NCBI GenBank assembly: GCA_914767715.1
Contig: OU612072.1
Span: 15,748,001 to 15,812,000, forward strand
Origin: Membranipora membranacea
Taxonomy: Eukaryota; Bryozoa; Gymnolaemata; Cheilostomatida; Membraniporidae
DNA: 64,000 bases
Direction: 5' to 3'
Shown: positions 12,490 through 23,140 of the stretch, in pieces
How the letters are laid out: each line of letters begins with the position of its first letter
Position numbering within the stretch: position 1 is the first letter of the stretch
The notes under the pieces: generated by a model
Told to the model about the DNA's origin: nothing
Seen by the model: the letters and a program-made list of their open reading frames with translations, nothing else
Databases searched by the model: none
Program-made: the position numbers and the translations under genes

Positions 12490-15400
12490 GGTGGTACCCT
12501 AGTGATGACAAGCATATGTAGAATCGGATATCTGCTCTCTTCTAAGAGGCTGTCTGTCAGTCTCTTCTTCAAATGTTTGGGTATTTTCGTAACTGTGCCA
12601 TCAAATGTGACATCAGTTGACCATGTGACTGTCAGAGTATCATTCTCACAGGTCAGCTTAGCCTGAGAACCAACTTGTGGGCTGCAGTCTACAAATCATA
12701 ACCGCAACAATGTTTGTACGGCAGTTATATCCATCAATGAACGACAAAAGAAGACTGCCAACAAATCAGACTACAGTAAATAGCTAGCCTGTCTTGACAA
12801 GTTGTGATCAATGAGGGTGGGAGGAGCTGTCTTTCCAGACGACAATTTGATTAGTGTTATTATTGAGTTATCTACCCGATTGATCGCCCTCTCGACTTTT
12901 GAGATCGCAAGCTGACAAGCTTTGTTCGGTGGTGGATAGGGGTAACAAAGCTTGTCAAGACATGCTAAGTCAATAGCATACAGTCATTTGAAACTGCGTT
13001 TCAAAATCATCTTGTTTTTCTATTTTTAATTACCTAGATATACACAGCCATTGGGAGAAGACACTTCTGTATTGCAATCTGTATCTGTTGCACTAGGAAA
13101 GTCGAATCACCATGGCAACCAACAAAATCACAGCTGCTTTGAATTTTGGGTGTGATTGGGACAAATTTTAGATCGATGTCAGGGTGATGTGATGTGTGTA
13201 GAGGTAGGGAATTTGATGGAAAGGAAATGGAACATATTGTGACATAACTTGATTGGTATGACTATGACTTTGACCAATTGATCTTAAATACTTCCCATCG
13301 ACTTTAGATAGCAGTCTTACACTCAGAATGTAATCTAATTACGCGGAAGCAAGCAAAATTAGCACCAGGGAGCGTCAAAGTTTACACCACCTCGGAAAAA
13401 TTTGAACACTAGGGTATTCAGTTTGAGCTAGACCAAGTAGCTACAGTCTGCGTCACTTAAGTTTACTCTGCTAAATCTGGCATTTTTGCGGGGAGGGGGG
13501 GAGGGGAGTTGGTTGATGAGCTGCCCTATGCAAAATATATCAGGTAACCAATACTCTTTACAGCAAAGATTAGGGTTCAATTATTTAGCAATAATTCTTG
13601 TAACCAAAGCACTTACTGTGATGACATATTTCCTTTATCTGGTTGACGTTGCTATTAGCCAGGTGTGTTAGAGTGGCGAGAAAGACCTTCTTACTTAGTA
13701 CTGTACATTTTATGCCATACCTAGCCACCAGTTCTAACCGTCTCTCCAGCAGAGAGTCTAAAATGCATATAATTGATTATTGATAATATAGATCTGTAAT
13801 ATGGTTTAAATCTAATCAAAAAGGGACATTTTTACACTGTTTTATGCACCGAATTTTGTGGGAACTGTTTTCCAAGAGTTCCCCCTCTACATTTCTTTGT
13901 GGTACTCAGTTTCAATAAATTCACACTCATTTCTAACGCTACATCCTACTGTACTATAGATTTTATAATATACAGTTTAGTCGCAAAGAGCAAACAGTAT
14001 GCAAACTTGTCCTACCAAATTAAAGAAATTATGCTGTTCCAAATGGGCACTAATAAACTGCCGCTGGCGACGAGTGTTGTAAGACGTGTGGCAGGTGCTG
14101 CATGGGACATGTCATACAGCAGTGATAGGATAATGAATATATAGGAGTTGATGTAATCTAAAACTATGTTAAATGAAGCATCTACCTTTGATCTCTACTT
14201 TTAGTGAGCAGTTTCGGCTTTCTCCATATATATGGTAGTTGTAGACTCCAACAGGTAGTTCTAGTCGGTGTATAGCGCCATCTAGTGTGAGATCAAGTGC
14301 TGATAACCCAGTAGAAGCAGAGACAACTCCTAAGATTACATCTGGACACTCGTCAATCCTTGATGAGGTACCTGAATAATCAATAATATATTTTATTTCA
14401 TAAAAGTTTAACTATTGTATTTACAGAGAGTGGTTTAAATTAATTTTAATATTCAAATCATCAAAATTGACTGGGGGCTTAAGGAAATATTTTAAGGAGC
14501 TTCTAGGTACCCATGCATGAGCTACCATGCAGGACAATTTAATTTTTTCTGATTATTTTTTCTTCATCTTGATTGAAATTTGTTTTTCTTTTCCCTCTTC
14601 TAGAGGGCTGATTTTGACAAACATCTCCATCTAATCAAAGTTATGCCGATAAAATTTTAAGCAAATAAGTTGAGATTCCGTTATCGAATGTGAAATTGAT
14701 CAGTGCAATACAAATTTTCTACCAGTAAAAGAATGATCGGAGACCCGGTGCATGTTAACAGACTGTTCCGGCGGTCCTAGATAACTGTCTAAGGTTAAGA
14801 AAGTACTACAACTACCAATAATATACTGCTCAAAGATCGATCAAATGAATTATATACACTCACCATTATTTATGATTTGGACATTCGTAGTGCAGCTATT
14901 TCTATGAATCACATGATTGCCGACTGATAGTTCTGTTTTAATATTAGGAGTTATCTCTACTAAGGCTCTCTGATCATCAGATGTCACATAAAGTGTCACG
15001 TTATTGTCCCGACAAGGTTTTCTGGTGGTAGTCGTCGACGTGGTAGTTGTTGATGTGGTAGTTGTTGGGGTGGTAGTTGTTAGTGTGGTAGTTATAGATG
15101 TGGTTGTTGGTGTTGTTCTAGTTGTCGATGTGGTTGTTGGTGTTGTTGTAGATGTCGGTGTGGTTGTTGTCGGTGTGGTAGTTGCTGGGGTGGTAGTTGT
15201 TGGTGTGGTAGTTGTCGGGATGGTAGTTGTCGGTGTGGTAGTTGTTGATGTGGTAGTTGTTGGGGTGGTAGTTGTTGGTGTGGTAGTTATAGATGTGGTT
15301 GTTGGTGTTGTTGTAGTTGTCAATGTGGTTGTTGGTGTTGTTGTAGTTGTCGGTGTGGTTGTTGTCGGTGTGGTAGTTGCTGGGGTGGTAGTTGTTGGTG

Positions 15401-15631
15401 TGGTAGTTGTCGGGGTGGTAGTTGTCGGTGTGGTAGTTATAGATGTGGTTGTTGGTGTTGTTGTAGTTGTCGATGTGGTTGTTGGTGTTGTTGTAGATGT
15501 CGGTGTGGTTGTTGTCGGTGTGGTAGTTGCTGGGGTGGTAGTTGTTGGTGTGGTAGTTGTCGGGATGGTAGTTGTCGGTGTGGTAGTTGTTGATGTGGTA
15601 GTTGTTGATGTGGTAGTTGTCAGCTTGGGAT
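12490..15631 (-). pseudogene. Mucin-like/HYR-like module B, NHL exon lost
   Basis: Four minus-strand exons: 14864-15631 (about 200 Thr/Pro/Ser residues plus a HYR-like unit), 14186-14371 (second HYR-like unit), 13617-13757 (starts SLLERRLELVARYGI) and 12490-12688 (starts NCSPQVGSQAKLTC). All internal phases agree and no internal stop was seen. Compared with module A the NHL exon has been deleted through a 7-base AAAGGTT microhomology. Because the signal exon 2 ends in phase 2 and the mucin exon expects phase 1, direct joining of leader to module B shifts the frame. Homology to the inverted copy stops at the acceptor of the final exon, so the native last exon is also missing. Module B is therefore either dead or used only as internal exons of a longer transcript reading into module A. 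Confidence 0.6.
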
Positions 15632-16323
15632 CTATAACATTGAAAAATCAAATATTGCTGAGATAATTCAAGAACCTTACGCAAATACCATCAATGAAAT
15701 AACTAATATGGTGATGACAAGAAACCACTGAATGCCGCAAAGGCTAGTGCTACCAATGGCTGACATATGAGAGGGTGGTAAAGGTTAAAAGGTCATCAAA
15801 AACTTCTTGTTAATTTTGATTTTGTTGATGAGACAGAGACCGAATATGTTTGCTATCTCTTAATAACCCAATTTCTTTTATGTTACGCAATCGAAATTTA
15901 GATAATGTAGAGAATATTTTAATCACTATGCCTTTTTAGGGGGGGGGGGGTCAACCAGAAATATTGACAATGATACTACTCAGAATGTCGGCCTCATAGG
16001 TAGGGAAAGGACAGCTATATCAGTGCGACTCTTTCCGTTTGCTCAGTTTACATTTAATACACAGTTCATCATCAATCAACCATATAACAAACTTAACCTA
16101 GGTCTGTTTTCCTTTCCCCTGAAGTTTTGTTGGCGTTTATGGTTACAGCATATCTAGTCATCTGCTGAAACAGCATTTTTTTCACTCAGTTGGTTTGAAC
16201 CAGGTTAAAAAAAGATCAGTGCACTATCAGGCTGCATCAACAGACTTGGAAAAAATGAAAGCTTTCAGCCACATTTTAAACGAGTTCAAGGATTGTCTTC
16301 ACTTGAACATAAAGAAGACAACT
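14118..16323. repeat. Tandem duplication unit 2
   Basis: Near-identical direct repeat of 8686-12021. The junction at about 15775-15785 fuses sequence that in unit 1 flanks the NHL exon on either side. The mucin array here is 390 bp longer than in unit 1. The left boundary lies about 68 bp beyond the second HYR exon, the right boundary in the intron following signal exon 2. Confidence 0.85.
15004..15631 (-). repeat. Coding minisatellite (mucin-like Thr repeats)
   Basis: Tandem 15- and 18-base units of the type GTGGTAGTTGTTGGT (plus-strand view), coding on the minus strand for TTTTPTTTTS-like repeats. Unit lengths are multiples of three, so array expansion keeps frame and several other frames are also open (a Val-rich plus-strand frame and an Asn/Tyr/His-rich minus-strand frame). 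The equivalent array at 9590-9805 is much shorter. Confidence 0.85.
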
Positions 16324-17023
16324 ATACTGGGTCAAGGATTGATAGGGGGATGGGAAAGTGGTATAATATTAAGCTTAACTTCATTTGACTGAATGAAGTT
16401 TTCTGCATGGGTGTGTAAAATACACTCCCCCAACTCACCCCAGTGCCACTCACAATATTGAACCACTTTTATATACTTTTCCTGTGTATTCAAACTCATA
16501 TCCAAAACAATGGGCTGTATAAATCAATTTGCTAAAATAATTCATTTGACATTTTACCTGCAAGCTTTTTTTGGGACTATGATCAACAATGGAGAAATTC
16601 AGAAATGCAGAAATTCTCAACTACGTAGGAAAATAATTTTAATCTTGACATTGCTTATTAATTTTGACCATCAATCATTGTCATCACCCTTATTCAACGC
16701 CAAGATTATCCAAGATTGACAAATAATAGATGTTACGAGGGTTATTAGTACATATGATCAATAAATTAGAAATTGCCTCCCCCTGGTTAACTCTTGATGG
16801 AGTATAATGATTATCCACCTAATTTTTTCTCAAATATTTTGATATTTTAATTTGAGATGAGACTAGCGAAGTGAGTTCACAGCTTACACCATTTCAATAA
16901 ATGTAGGCCAATGTACAAAACTGTAATCTCGTTCATAAGCCATATTTATTGGCACGGTTAGTGAATACAAAGCCTAATTATTCATTAGTCATGACGGACT
17001 TAATTCAAAACAATGTAACTCAC
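16324..17023. other. Intron sequence of the NHL-HYR gene
   Basis: Lies between signal exon 2 and module B on the minus strand. No exon or repeat was recognised; a 69-codon plus-strand frame (16510-16719) has no support. Confidence 0.45.
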
Positions 17024-17634
17024 CGATCGACTAGATCCTGGGTAGCCTGATCCATACACCGACCACACTTCAGAGTCACACAGCATATGACCTGAAAAGA
17101 ACGATAGCATTGGTAATAACTTGAATTGCGTTTGGCGCAGAAGAATTTAGCAAAAAACAAAGAAGATATAGTAAATTTGAAAACTATCTAGTCTGGCTTT
17201 CAAGAATGAGGAATGTGGTAGTCTATGCACTTTGCAGGATATGCCAGAGTCTGACTGGAAAACTCTCATACCTGGAGCAATATAGTAGGTGGCATGAATA
17301 GAAATCTATAGATATTGCAGTTTTAGTGCTCCCCTTGATTAACTTATAACACTCAAGGGCAGACAACTCCAGCAAGATCTTGCATTGTTCTCAGACTTTC
17401 TCTCGCCCGGGGGGCCGTCGGACGAGGGGCAAAAGTCTGGAGGGCTCAGACTAGGAATGTGGAAGTTGTGCATCCATTTGGTGTCACCCAAACCATGACA
17501 ATGAATAATGATTTACTTGCAGCGAATGATTTATCAGTTAATAAAAGTAACCAAAAATGTGAAGATGCGCAACGCTGACATGATTATTTCTTCATTAATA
17601 TACTTACAAGTAAAAATGTCAATCCAAGCTCCAT
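17024..17634 (-). CDS. Signal-peptide leader exons of the NHL-HYR gene
   Basis: Exon 1 (17608-17634) is ATG plus eight codons, MELGLTFLL, followed by GTAAGT. Exon 2 (17024-17091) follows a TTTTCAG acceptor and continues VICCVTLKCGRC, MDQATQDLVDR, ending at GTGAGT in phase 2. Together they make a typical hydrophobic secretion signal with a Cys-rich end. The phase-2 end fits the NHL exon of module A at 11118 but not the nearer mucin exon of module B at 15631. Several kilobases of intron would then separate the leader from the NHL exon. This supports the view that the ancestral order was signal, NHL, mucin, HYR, HYR. Confidence 0.65.
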
Positions 17635-18350
17635 AGTTCTAAACCTACTGATTTCCTCTAACGGATAGTAGTTGCTTGACACCTTCAGCCTTAGCAAAGC
17701 GCCTTATGCGAATGACGCTCTACAAAACATGAGCACACAATAAGTAATGCGGTTAATTCGACCTCTATATAGCCTAGCTCTAGCTCTCAAACTGTGCCGG
17801 CATAATTACAGCTTAACCGTTTAATCTGGGCCGGCACAGTTATAACTGAGCCTATTATATATCATGCTGTCAACTTTCTGATAAGAAAGAAAAGCAATCC
17901 TTCCACATGTGATGCTAAGCTGTTGACATAAGAATAAGTTATCAGTGTTTATATTCCATGGTCGCTAAATCGGACTATGCGGTGTCTCCTGGGTTATCAA
18001 TTTCTGAATATATAACCCGATCTCTGCTGTTTGCACCAAACACCAGATGAGAGCGCCAAGTAAAACTTTCACTACCTGATGTGATGAATACTGTTTATGT
18101 AAAGCTCACATACCAACGCAAATATTACAAGTCAACAAAACAGAAAGATATTACAGCGGCATAAACTGAATAATACCAACCTTGTCTGTATCTGTGTGTG
18201 TCCTGTCATAAGCGATTTTTCTCGCCTTTATCTCATCTTGAATGCTATACATCTAAGAAATAATATGCAAATCCAGCGATCTCGCTCTGCAACACCGTAT
18301 AGGTCAGAAGCAGCCTAGCAAAAAGTGCTCTTAAAAATAATGTCACAAAC
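17635..18350. other. Space between divergent paralogs
   Basis: Separates the minus-strand leader exon from the plus-strand copy C. It should hold the promoter of the minus-strand gene, but no convincing core element was picked out. Several TATATA-like stretches occur (for example 17856 and 18010). Confidence 0.4.
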
Positions 18351-18417
18351 AGCCTGTGAACTGCCCCCCTATGAACTGAGAAAGGGGGGCAGTTTATAGG
18401 GGGGCAGTTCACAGGCT
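18351..18417. repeat. Inverted repeat with GC-rich arms
   Basis: Arms of about 21 bases, AGCCTGTGAACTGCCCCCCT and its reverse complement, with a short spacer that itself carries another GGGGGGCAGTT block. It directly abuts the first HYR exon of copy C and marks the point where the mucin and NHL sequences are missing. It is likely a small foldback element. Confidence 0.8.
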
Positions 18418-19188
18418 GGCAAACCTTGTCAGGACAGAAACATGACACATTATGTGACATCAGATGATCAGAGAGCCTCAGTGGAGATAACTCCTAATAT
18501 TCAAACAGAACTATCAGTTGGCAATCATGTGATTCATAGAGATTACTGCGCTACAAATATTGAAATCATAAATAATGGTGAGTGCATATAATTTATTTGA
18601 TTGATCTTTGAGCAGTATATTATTGTTAGCTGTAGTACTTTTTATACCGAAGACAGTCATCTAGGACCGCTGGTACAGGCGGTTAGCGAGCACCGGGTCT
18701 TTGATGGCACTGATAAATTTCACATTCGATATCATAATCTGAACTTATGTTTTTTTAAAACTTTATCGGCATAACTTTGATCAGATGGAAATGTTTGTCA
18801 AAATCAGCCCTTTAGAAGAGGGAAAAGAAAAACAAATTTCAATCAAGATGAAGAAAAGAATAGTCAGAAAAATTAAATTGTCCTGGTAGCTCATGTATTT
18901 GAGGTAATTTAAACAACTCTTCGTAAAACAGAATATTTATGTTAATTTAAACCTCTCTCTGTAAATACAGTATAGTTCAACTTTTCTGAAATAAAATATA
19001 TTATTGATTATTCAGGTACCTCATCAAAGATTGACGAGTGTCCAGAAGTAATCAGAGCAGTTGTCTCTGCTTCTACTGGGTTATCAGCACTTGATCTCAC
19101 ACTAGATGGCGCTATACACCGACTAGAACTACCTGTTGGAGACTACAACTATCATATATATGGAGAGAACAGAAACTGCTCACTAAAA

Positions 19189-19430
19189 GTAGATGCCAGG
19201 CCTGTAGTTCAAGGGGAGGCAGGGAAGCACTGCCTCCCCTAGAAATCTGAATACAGTGGCCAAGAAACACTAACTGAATATATAATTGGCACCTCTGGGT
19301 CTTCCATTTGCTAGTCATATACCTTAAAATGCTTGGGGAGGAGCTCATTGCACCCCTCCTGGTGATGCTCTGAACTCGCTTTGGACATTTGCCTCCCCTA
19401 CCAGTGTTTCTAAACTACGGCCCTAGATGC
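19189..19430 (+). mobile_element. hAT-like MITE in copy C intron
   Basis: Element 19197-19423 begins CAGGCCTGTAGTT and ends CTAAACTACGGCCC, imperfect terminal inverted repeats. It is flanked by TAGATGC on both sides (GTAGATGC on the left), close to the 8-bp duplications typical of hAT transposons. Its interior carries AGGGGAGGCAGGGAAGCACT and its inverse. It has no coding capacity. Copies are at 22240, 44501 and 48484. Confidence 0.65.
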
Positions 19431-20110
19431 TTCATTAACAAAACTTTAGCTTTGTCAACTGCTATATATTCATTATTCTTGACATTTTGGACTATCTTTA
19501 ATTTGGTAGGACAAGTTTGCATACTGTTTGGGCTCTTTGTGTCAAAACTGTAAATTACAAAATATATTGTACAGTAGTACGCAGTCTTAGAAATGGGTGG
19601 GAATTGATTGAAACTGAGAACTCACAAAGAAATGTAGAGGGGAACTCTTGGAAAACAGTTCCCACCAAAATTCTGTGCATAAAGCAGTGTAAAAATGCTC
19701 CTTTTTGACCAGATTTAAATCATATTATCGATCATACTATTACAGATCATTATTCATTTATTTGCATGTTAGACCATCTGCTGGAGAGACGGTTAGGACT
19801 GGTGGCTAGGTATGGCATAAAATGTACAGTACTAAGCAAGAAGGTCACTCTCGCCACTCTACCACACCTGGCTAATAGCAACGTCAACCAGATAAAGGAA
19901 ATATGTCATCACAGTAAGTGCTTTTGTTACAAGAATTATTGCTAAATAATTGCACCGTAATATTTGCTGTAATGTATTGGTAGATCAAGCATATTTTGGA
20001 CAGGGCAGTTCATCAACCTCTCAGAGGTGCCAATTTTAGCCGATTTGACTAAAGGGGCGAAGGCTGTAGCTTCTTGGTCTAATTGAAACTGACAATCCAG
20101 AGATTCCTAT

Positions 20111-20362
20111 ATGTCACTAGTGTTGCTGTTTAGTAAGAAACAGTAGATTGGGCTGCCCCTAAAGAGGGACGCAAGGTGCCAAAATCCTCATACTGAGAAT
20201 GTGATACATCCTAGAAGACTAGAATGCATCCTAGATGTGAGGCCATAGAGGACCTCCTGAACGAGGGTGTGCAGCGAGCTGTTTAAACTGAACTGGCACT
20301 AATTGGCCATTCGCAATGACACTTTGATCTTAGCCAATAGGCCGAGAAGCGATGTCACTAGT
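20111..20362 (-). mobile_element. U2 snRNA-headed SINE-like element, copy 1
   Basis: On the minus strand the element starts CGCTTCTCGGCCTATTGGCT and then AAGATCAAAGTGT, which is the 5' end of U2 snRNA with one substitution and one inserted base. It is flanked by the direct repeat ATGTCACTAGT at 20111-20121 and 20352-20362. The 3' part (AGGGGCAGCCCA end) is shared with copies at 50956 and 54060. It lies in an intron of copy C. Confidence 0.7.
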
Positions 20363-21469
20363 CTTAACAAAAATAATATTTTTCCAAGGCGGTGGTAGTC
20401 TTGAGGCTGCCCAGTACTTTTTTGCTTGTTCGCGTTTATATAGATGTCACTTCGAGTGTATGACTTCTACCAAACTTCAGCATGAGACAGAGAAGATCAA
20501 TTGGTCAAACCAAGGAGTTAGAGATTCCTTGGTTAAACTCATAGTCACACCCGCCACGTCACATCAGCATGCTCAATTTTAACCATCAAATCCTCCACCT
20601 TTTCACACGTCACATCACTGAGGTCAACCTAACATTTGTGCCTACCACACCGATAATTCATTGCAGGGGATATTTTTTTGTTGCTGTGGAGATTTGACTT
20701 TCTCAGTTTAAGAGTGACGGATAGTTATTCAGAAGTTTTCTTTCTCCATTGCTGTGAAAACCTAAGTGCATCAATGTCGAAATATACTCAGCAAGGTTAT
20801 GACACACAGTTTAATACTGCTGCATGCTATTGACTGTTTTGTGTTATGTTGACAAATCTCTTAATGAATATAAGTGCCGTCTTAACAATGTTTTAATCGT
20901 GATTTGTAGACTGCAGCCCACAAGTTGGTTCTCAGGCTAAGCTGACCTGTGAGAAGGATACTCTGACAGTCACCTGGTCTACTGATGTCACATTTGATGG
21001 CGCAGTTACGGAAATACCCAAAGATTTGAAGCGGAGACTGACAGACAGCCTCATTGAAGAGAGCAGATATCCGATTCAGCATATGCTCGTCATCACTAGG
21101 GTACCACCGTAAACATTGATATGAATTTATGGATCAGTGGTCAAATACATGGTGTGGCTATTTTTGGAGATATGTCATCAGTATGAAGCTTTGTAACAGG
21201 ATCTAAATATAGCTATAAAGCTAGCAGCTTCTACGTCATGCATTGCTTGACATCCCAGTAACTACCTTCAAAAAACTCAGGCAACCTTCTTGACAAAATT
21301 TAACAAGTAGTGTCAGCTACTCTACATTCTGAACTTGAGAAATGCGGTCCCGCAACCATACATGCAAGACTCTATGCTTGCTCAGGGTCAAATATGTACC
21401 CCTCATCCATATAAAATATATATCAGTGACGGTACGTGATGCTTATTAAGCCTGTTTGACAGGAGGTCG

Positions 21470-21615
21470 ACTGTGAAGTGTATAAAGATCCCTCTCTGCC
21501 TCATCGATACAAGAGTAGCTGGGGATGGGGAGGGGAGGTGGTGCAAGGGTTTCGGGTATCCAACCCCACACAAGCCACCTGCGCTCTTGCTCTGGCGCGC
21601 CTGCGCCCGTTGAAT
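21470..21615 (+). mobile_element. SINE tail fragment in copy C
   Basis: Carries TATAAAGATCCCTCTCTGCC and ATACAAGAGTAGC, homologous to the minus-strand fragment at 12300-12480. It therefore inserted before the inverted duplication. It lies in the last intron of copy C. Confidence 0.55.
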
Positions 21616-22239
21616 TGGGCGGTCAAATAAAACCTCTCAAATAGAAATAGTAATAGCCGAGTGTAATTCTATTTTGATATTTCATGTGTACTCCGACAAG
21701 GAATGCTTATCAGGTTACTGATTAAGCTGCATGACCATTGGAGGGGGAGCAACTCCAAATTCGGGCACTTTGTGTGAGTAAAACTCAAGAGTAACACAAC
21801 TATTATCTGTTTCTTTTATTGATCAGGGTGGGCTATCCAACTAAGACAGAGTTTGGAGCTTACGCTGATCTGGTGTCGACTTCTTCATGTCTTCTCAATA
21901 AGAAATACGATGAGAGAACAGATTCATGTGGCAAGCAAGGTTGTGACTAAACTATGGCTGCACTATTTGAATCAGATATAATAGCAACGAGATCTTCTGG
22001 CTTGAGTTTTTATCTGAATACCAAATCATTTATTTTTACTAGAGAATTTTTGATCAATTCTGTTGAACTTGATTTAATTATTGTTACACCAGAGATGGGT
22101 GGGATTGGGACCTCCCATTGCTCCCCGCACCCACTAAGCCTCCAAATTTTCTATCACATCATTGTTTACTCATTTCCTCAATTACATGGAGCACAACGGT
22201 CATTCCTATTATCTTCTATAAATTCCAACTAAAATGTAT

Positions 22240-22478
22240 CTAGGCCCACCATTCTAGGGGAGGCAGGGGGGCACTGCCTCCCCTAGAAAGCTAAATACAG
22301 TGGCCTAAAATCACTATAATTGAATAAACCATGTCAGAATCAGCTCCTCTCGGATTTCTATTTCTATTTCTATATACACCTTAAATTGCTTGGGGTGGAG
22401 CTTATAGCACCCCTCTTGGTGATTTGGACTCACCTCGGACTTTGCCTCCCCAACCATACTTTCTAAACTACAGCCCTG
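22240..22478 (+). mobile_element. hAT-like MITE, copy 2
   Basis: Shares CTAGGGGAGGCAGG, the CACTGCCTCCCCTAG inverse and the 3' end TTTCTAAACTACAGCCCTG with the elements at 19197 and 44501. No clear target-site duplication remains. Confidence 0.6.
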
Positions 22479-22940
22479 ATTATTTGATACAGGATCTTGT
22501 CTCCCCAATCTCATGATGAATCATGTATCTAAGTTTGTTGGTAAATAATCAGTAGTTACTTTGCTTTGTCTTTATTCACCATTAAAATGTCAAAACAAAT
22601 TTGAGCTTGACAACAAAAATAAAATCGAAAACAGGAGAATCACTTTAGAAACATCACATATCACTCAAATTTACTACTACTAGGACTACTGACTACTAGG
22701 ACTCACAAGTATGTAACGACAAACAAAAGTTGTGTCATAACAAATTTAATTTAAGGTTAGTTCACATTGCCAATTAAATGGACAGACTTGATAACTACAT
22801 AAGTTATCGTTGAACACAACAATTCATCTGCACTTTGTGACTTAATGATACTTTTCCTTCAAATGATAGCTTATTTAATTATGGAATTTCTCCAAAATTT
22901 TGGCTGTCCAATTAAGCGGCAATACAAACTATCTTTAAAA
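22479..22940. other. Intergenic, nothing recognised
   Basis: AT-rich gap between copy C and the convergent minus-strand HhH gene. No exon or repeat was identified. Confidence 0.45.
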
Positions 22941-23134
22941 AGCTATAGTTGCGCCTCCACATTATTTGATATCATATTGAAGGTCTCAGTCTACTGAGGA
23001 GCACCATGGCAACCTTTTGAATAGCTTTTGGTCTCAGTTGAAACCATTAGCTTTACTAAAAGGCCATGATGCTCTTAATTAGACTGAGACCTTCAATATG
23101 ATATTACCAAATATGGGGAGGCGCAACTATAGCT
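22941..23134. mobile_element. Long-TIR foldback MITE next to a stop codon
   Basis: Outer arms AGCTATAGTTGCGCCTCC and GGAGGCGCAACTATAGCT are perfect reverse complements. Inner arms CATATTGAAGGTCTCAGTCT and AGACTGAGACCTTCAATATG are also perfect. Total length is 194 bp. Its edge is 6 bases beyond the stop codon of the HhH-protein gene, so that gene's 3' UTR must be largely this element or run through it. Confidence 0.8.
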
Positions 23135-23140
23135 CTAGTG

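Larger units (their letters stand above)
18415..21950 (+). pseudogene. Inverted third copy of the HYR gene (copy C), 5'-truncated
   Basis: Plus-strand exons: about 18415-18577 (HYR-like unit 1, no Thr stalk), 19016-19188 (HYR-like unit 2), 19773-19913 (LLERRLGLVARYGIK), 20910-21108 (NCSPQVGSQAKLTC) and 21827-21950, a terminal exon (VGYPTKTEFGAYADL, ending SCGKQGCD then TAA). The last three joints agree in phase and define the true 3' end of the family, a Cys-containing tail with no membrane segment. HYR exon 2 lost 13 bp next to its donor by recombination between GTAGA repeats; it now ends in phase 0, and joining to the next exon gives a stop. A hAT-like MITE sits just after that donor. NHL, mucin and signal exons are absent upstream. 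It is therefore probably non-functional. Confidence 0.65.

Noticed and set aside
15004-15666. 220-codon Val-rich plus-strand frame
   Set aside because: It is the antisense of the Thr/Pro mucin array; repeat units of 15 and 18 bases keep several frames open. The minus-strand frame connects to cysteine-containing HYR sequence with splice sites.
15118-15684. 188-codon Asn/Tyr/His-rich minus-strand frame
   Set aside because: Shifted frame of the same array. It has no domain continuity, although it would be read if the leader were joined to module B out of phase; kept only as a remark.
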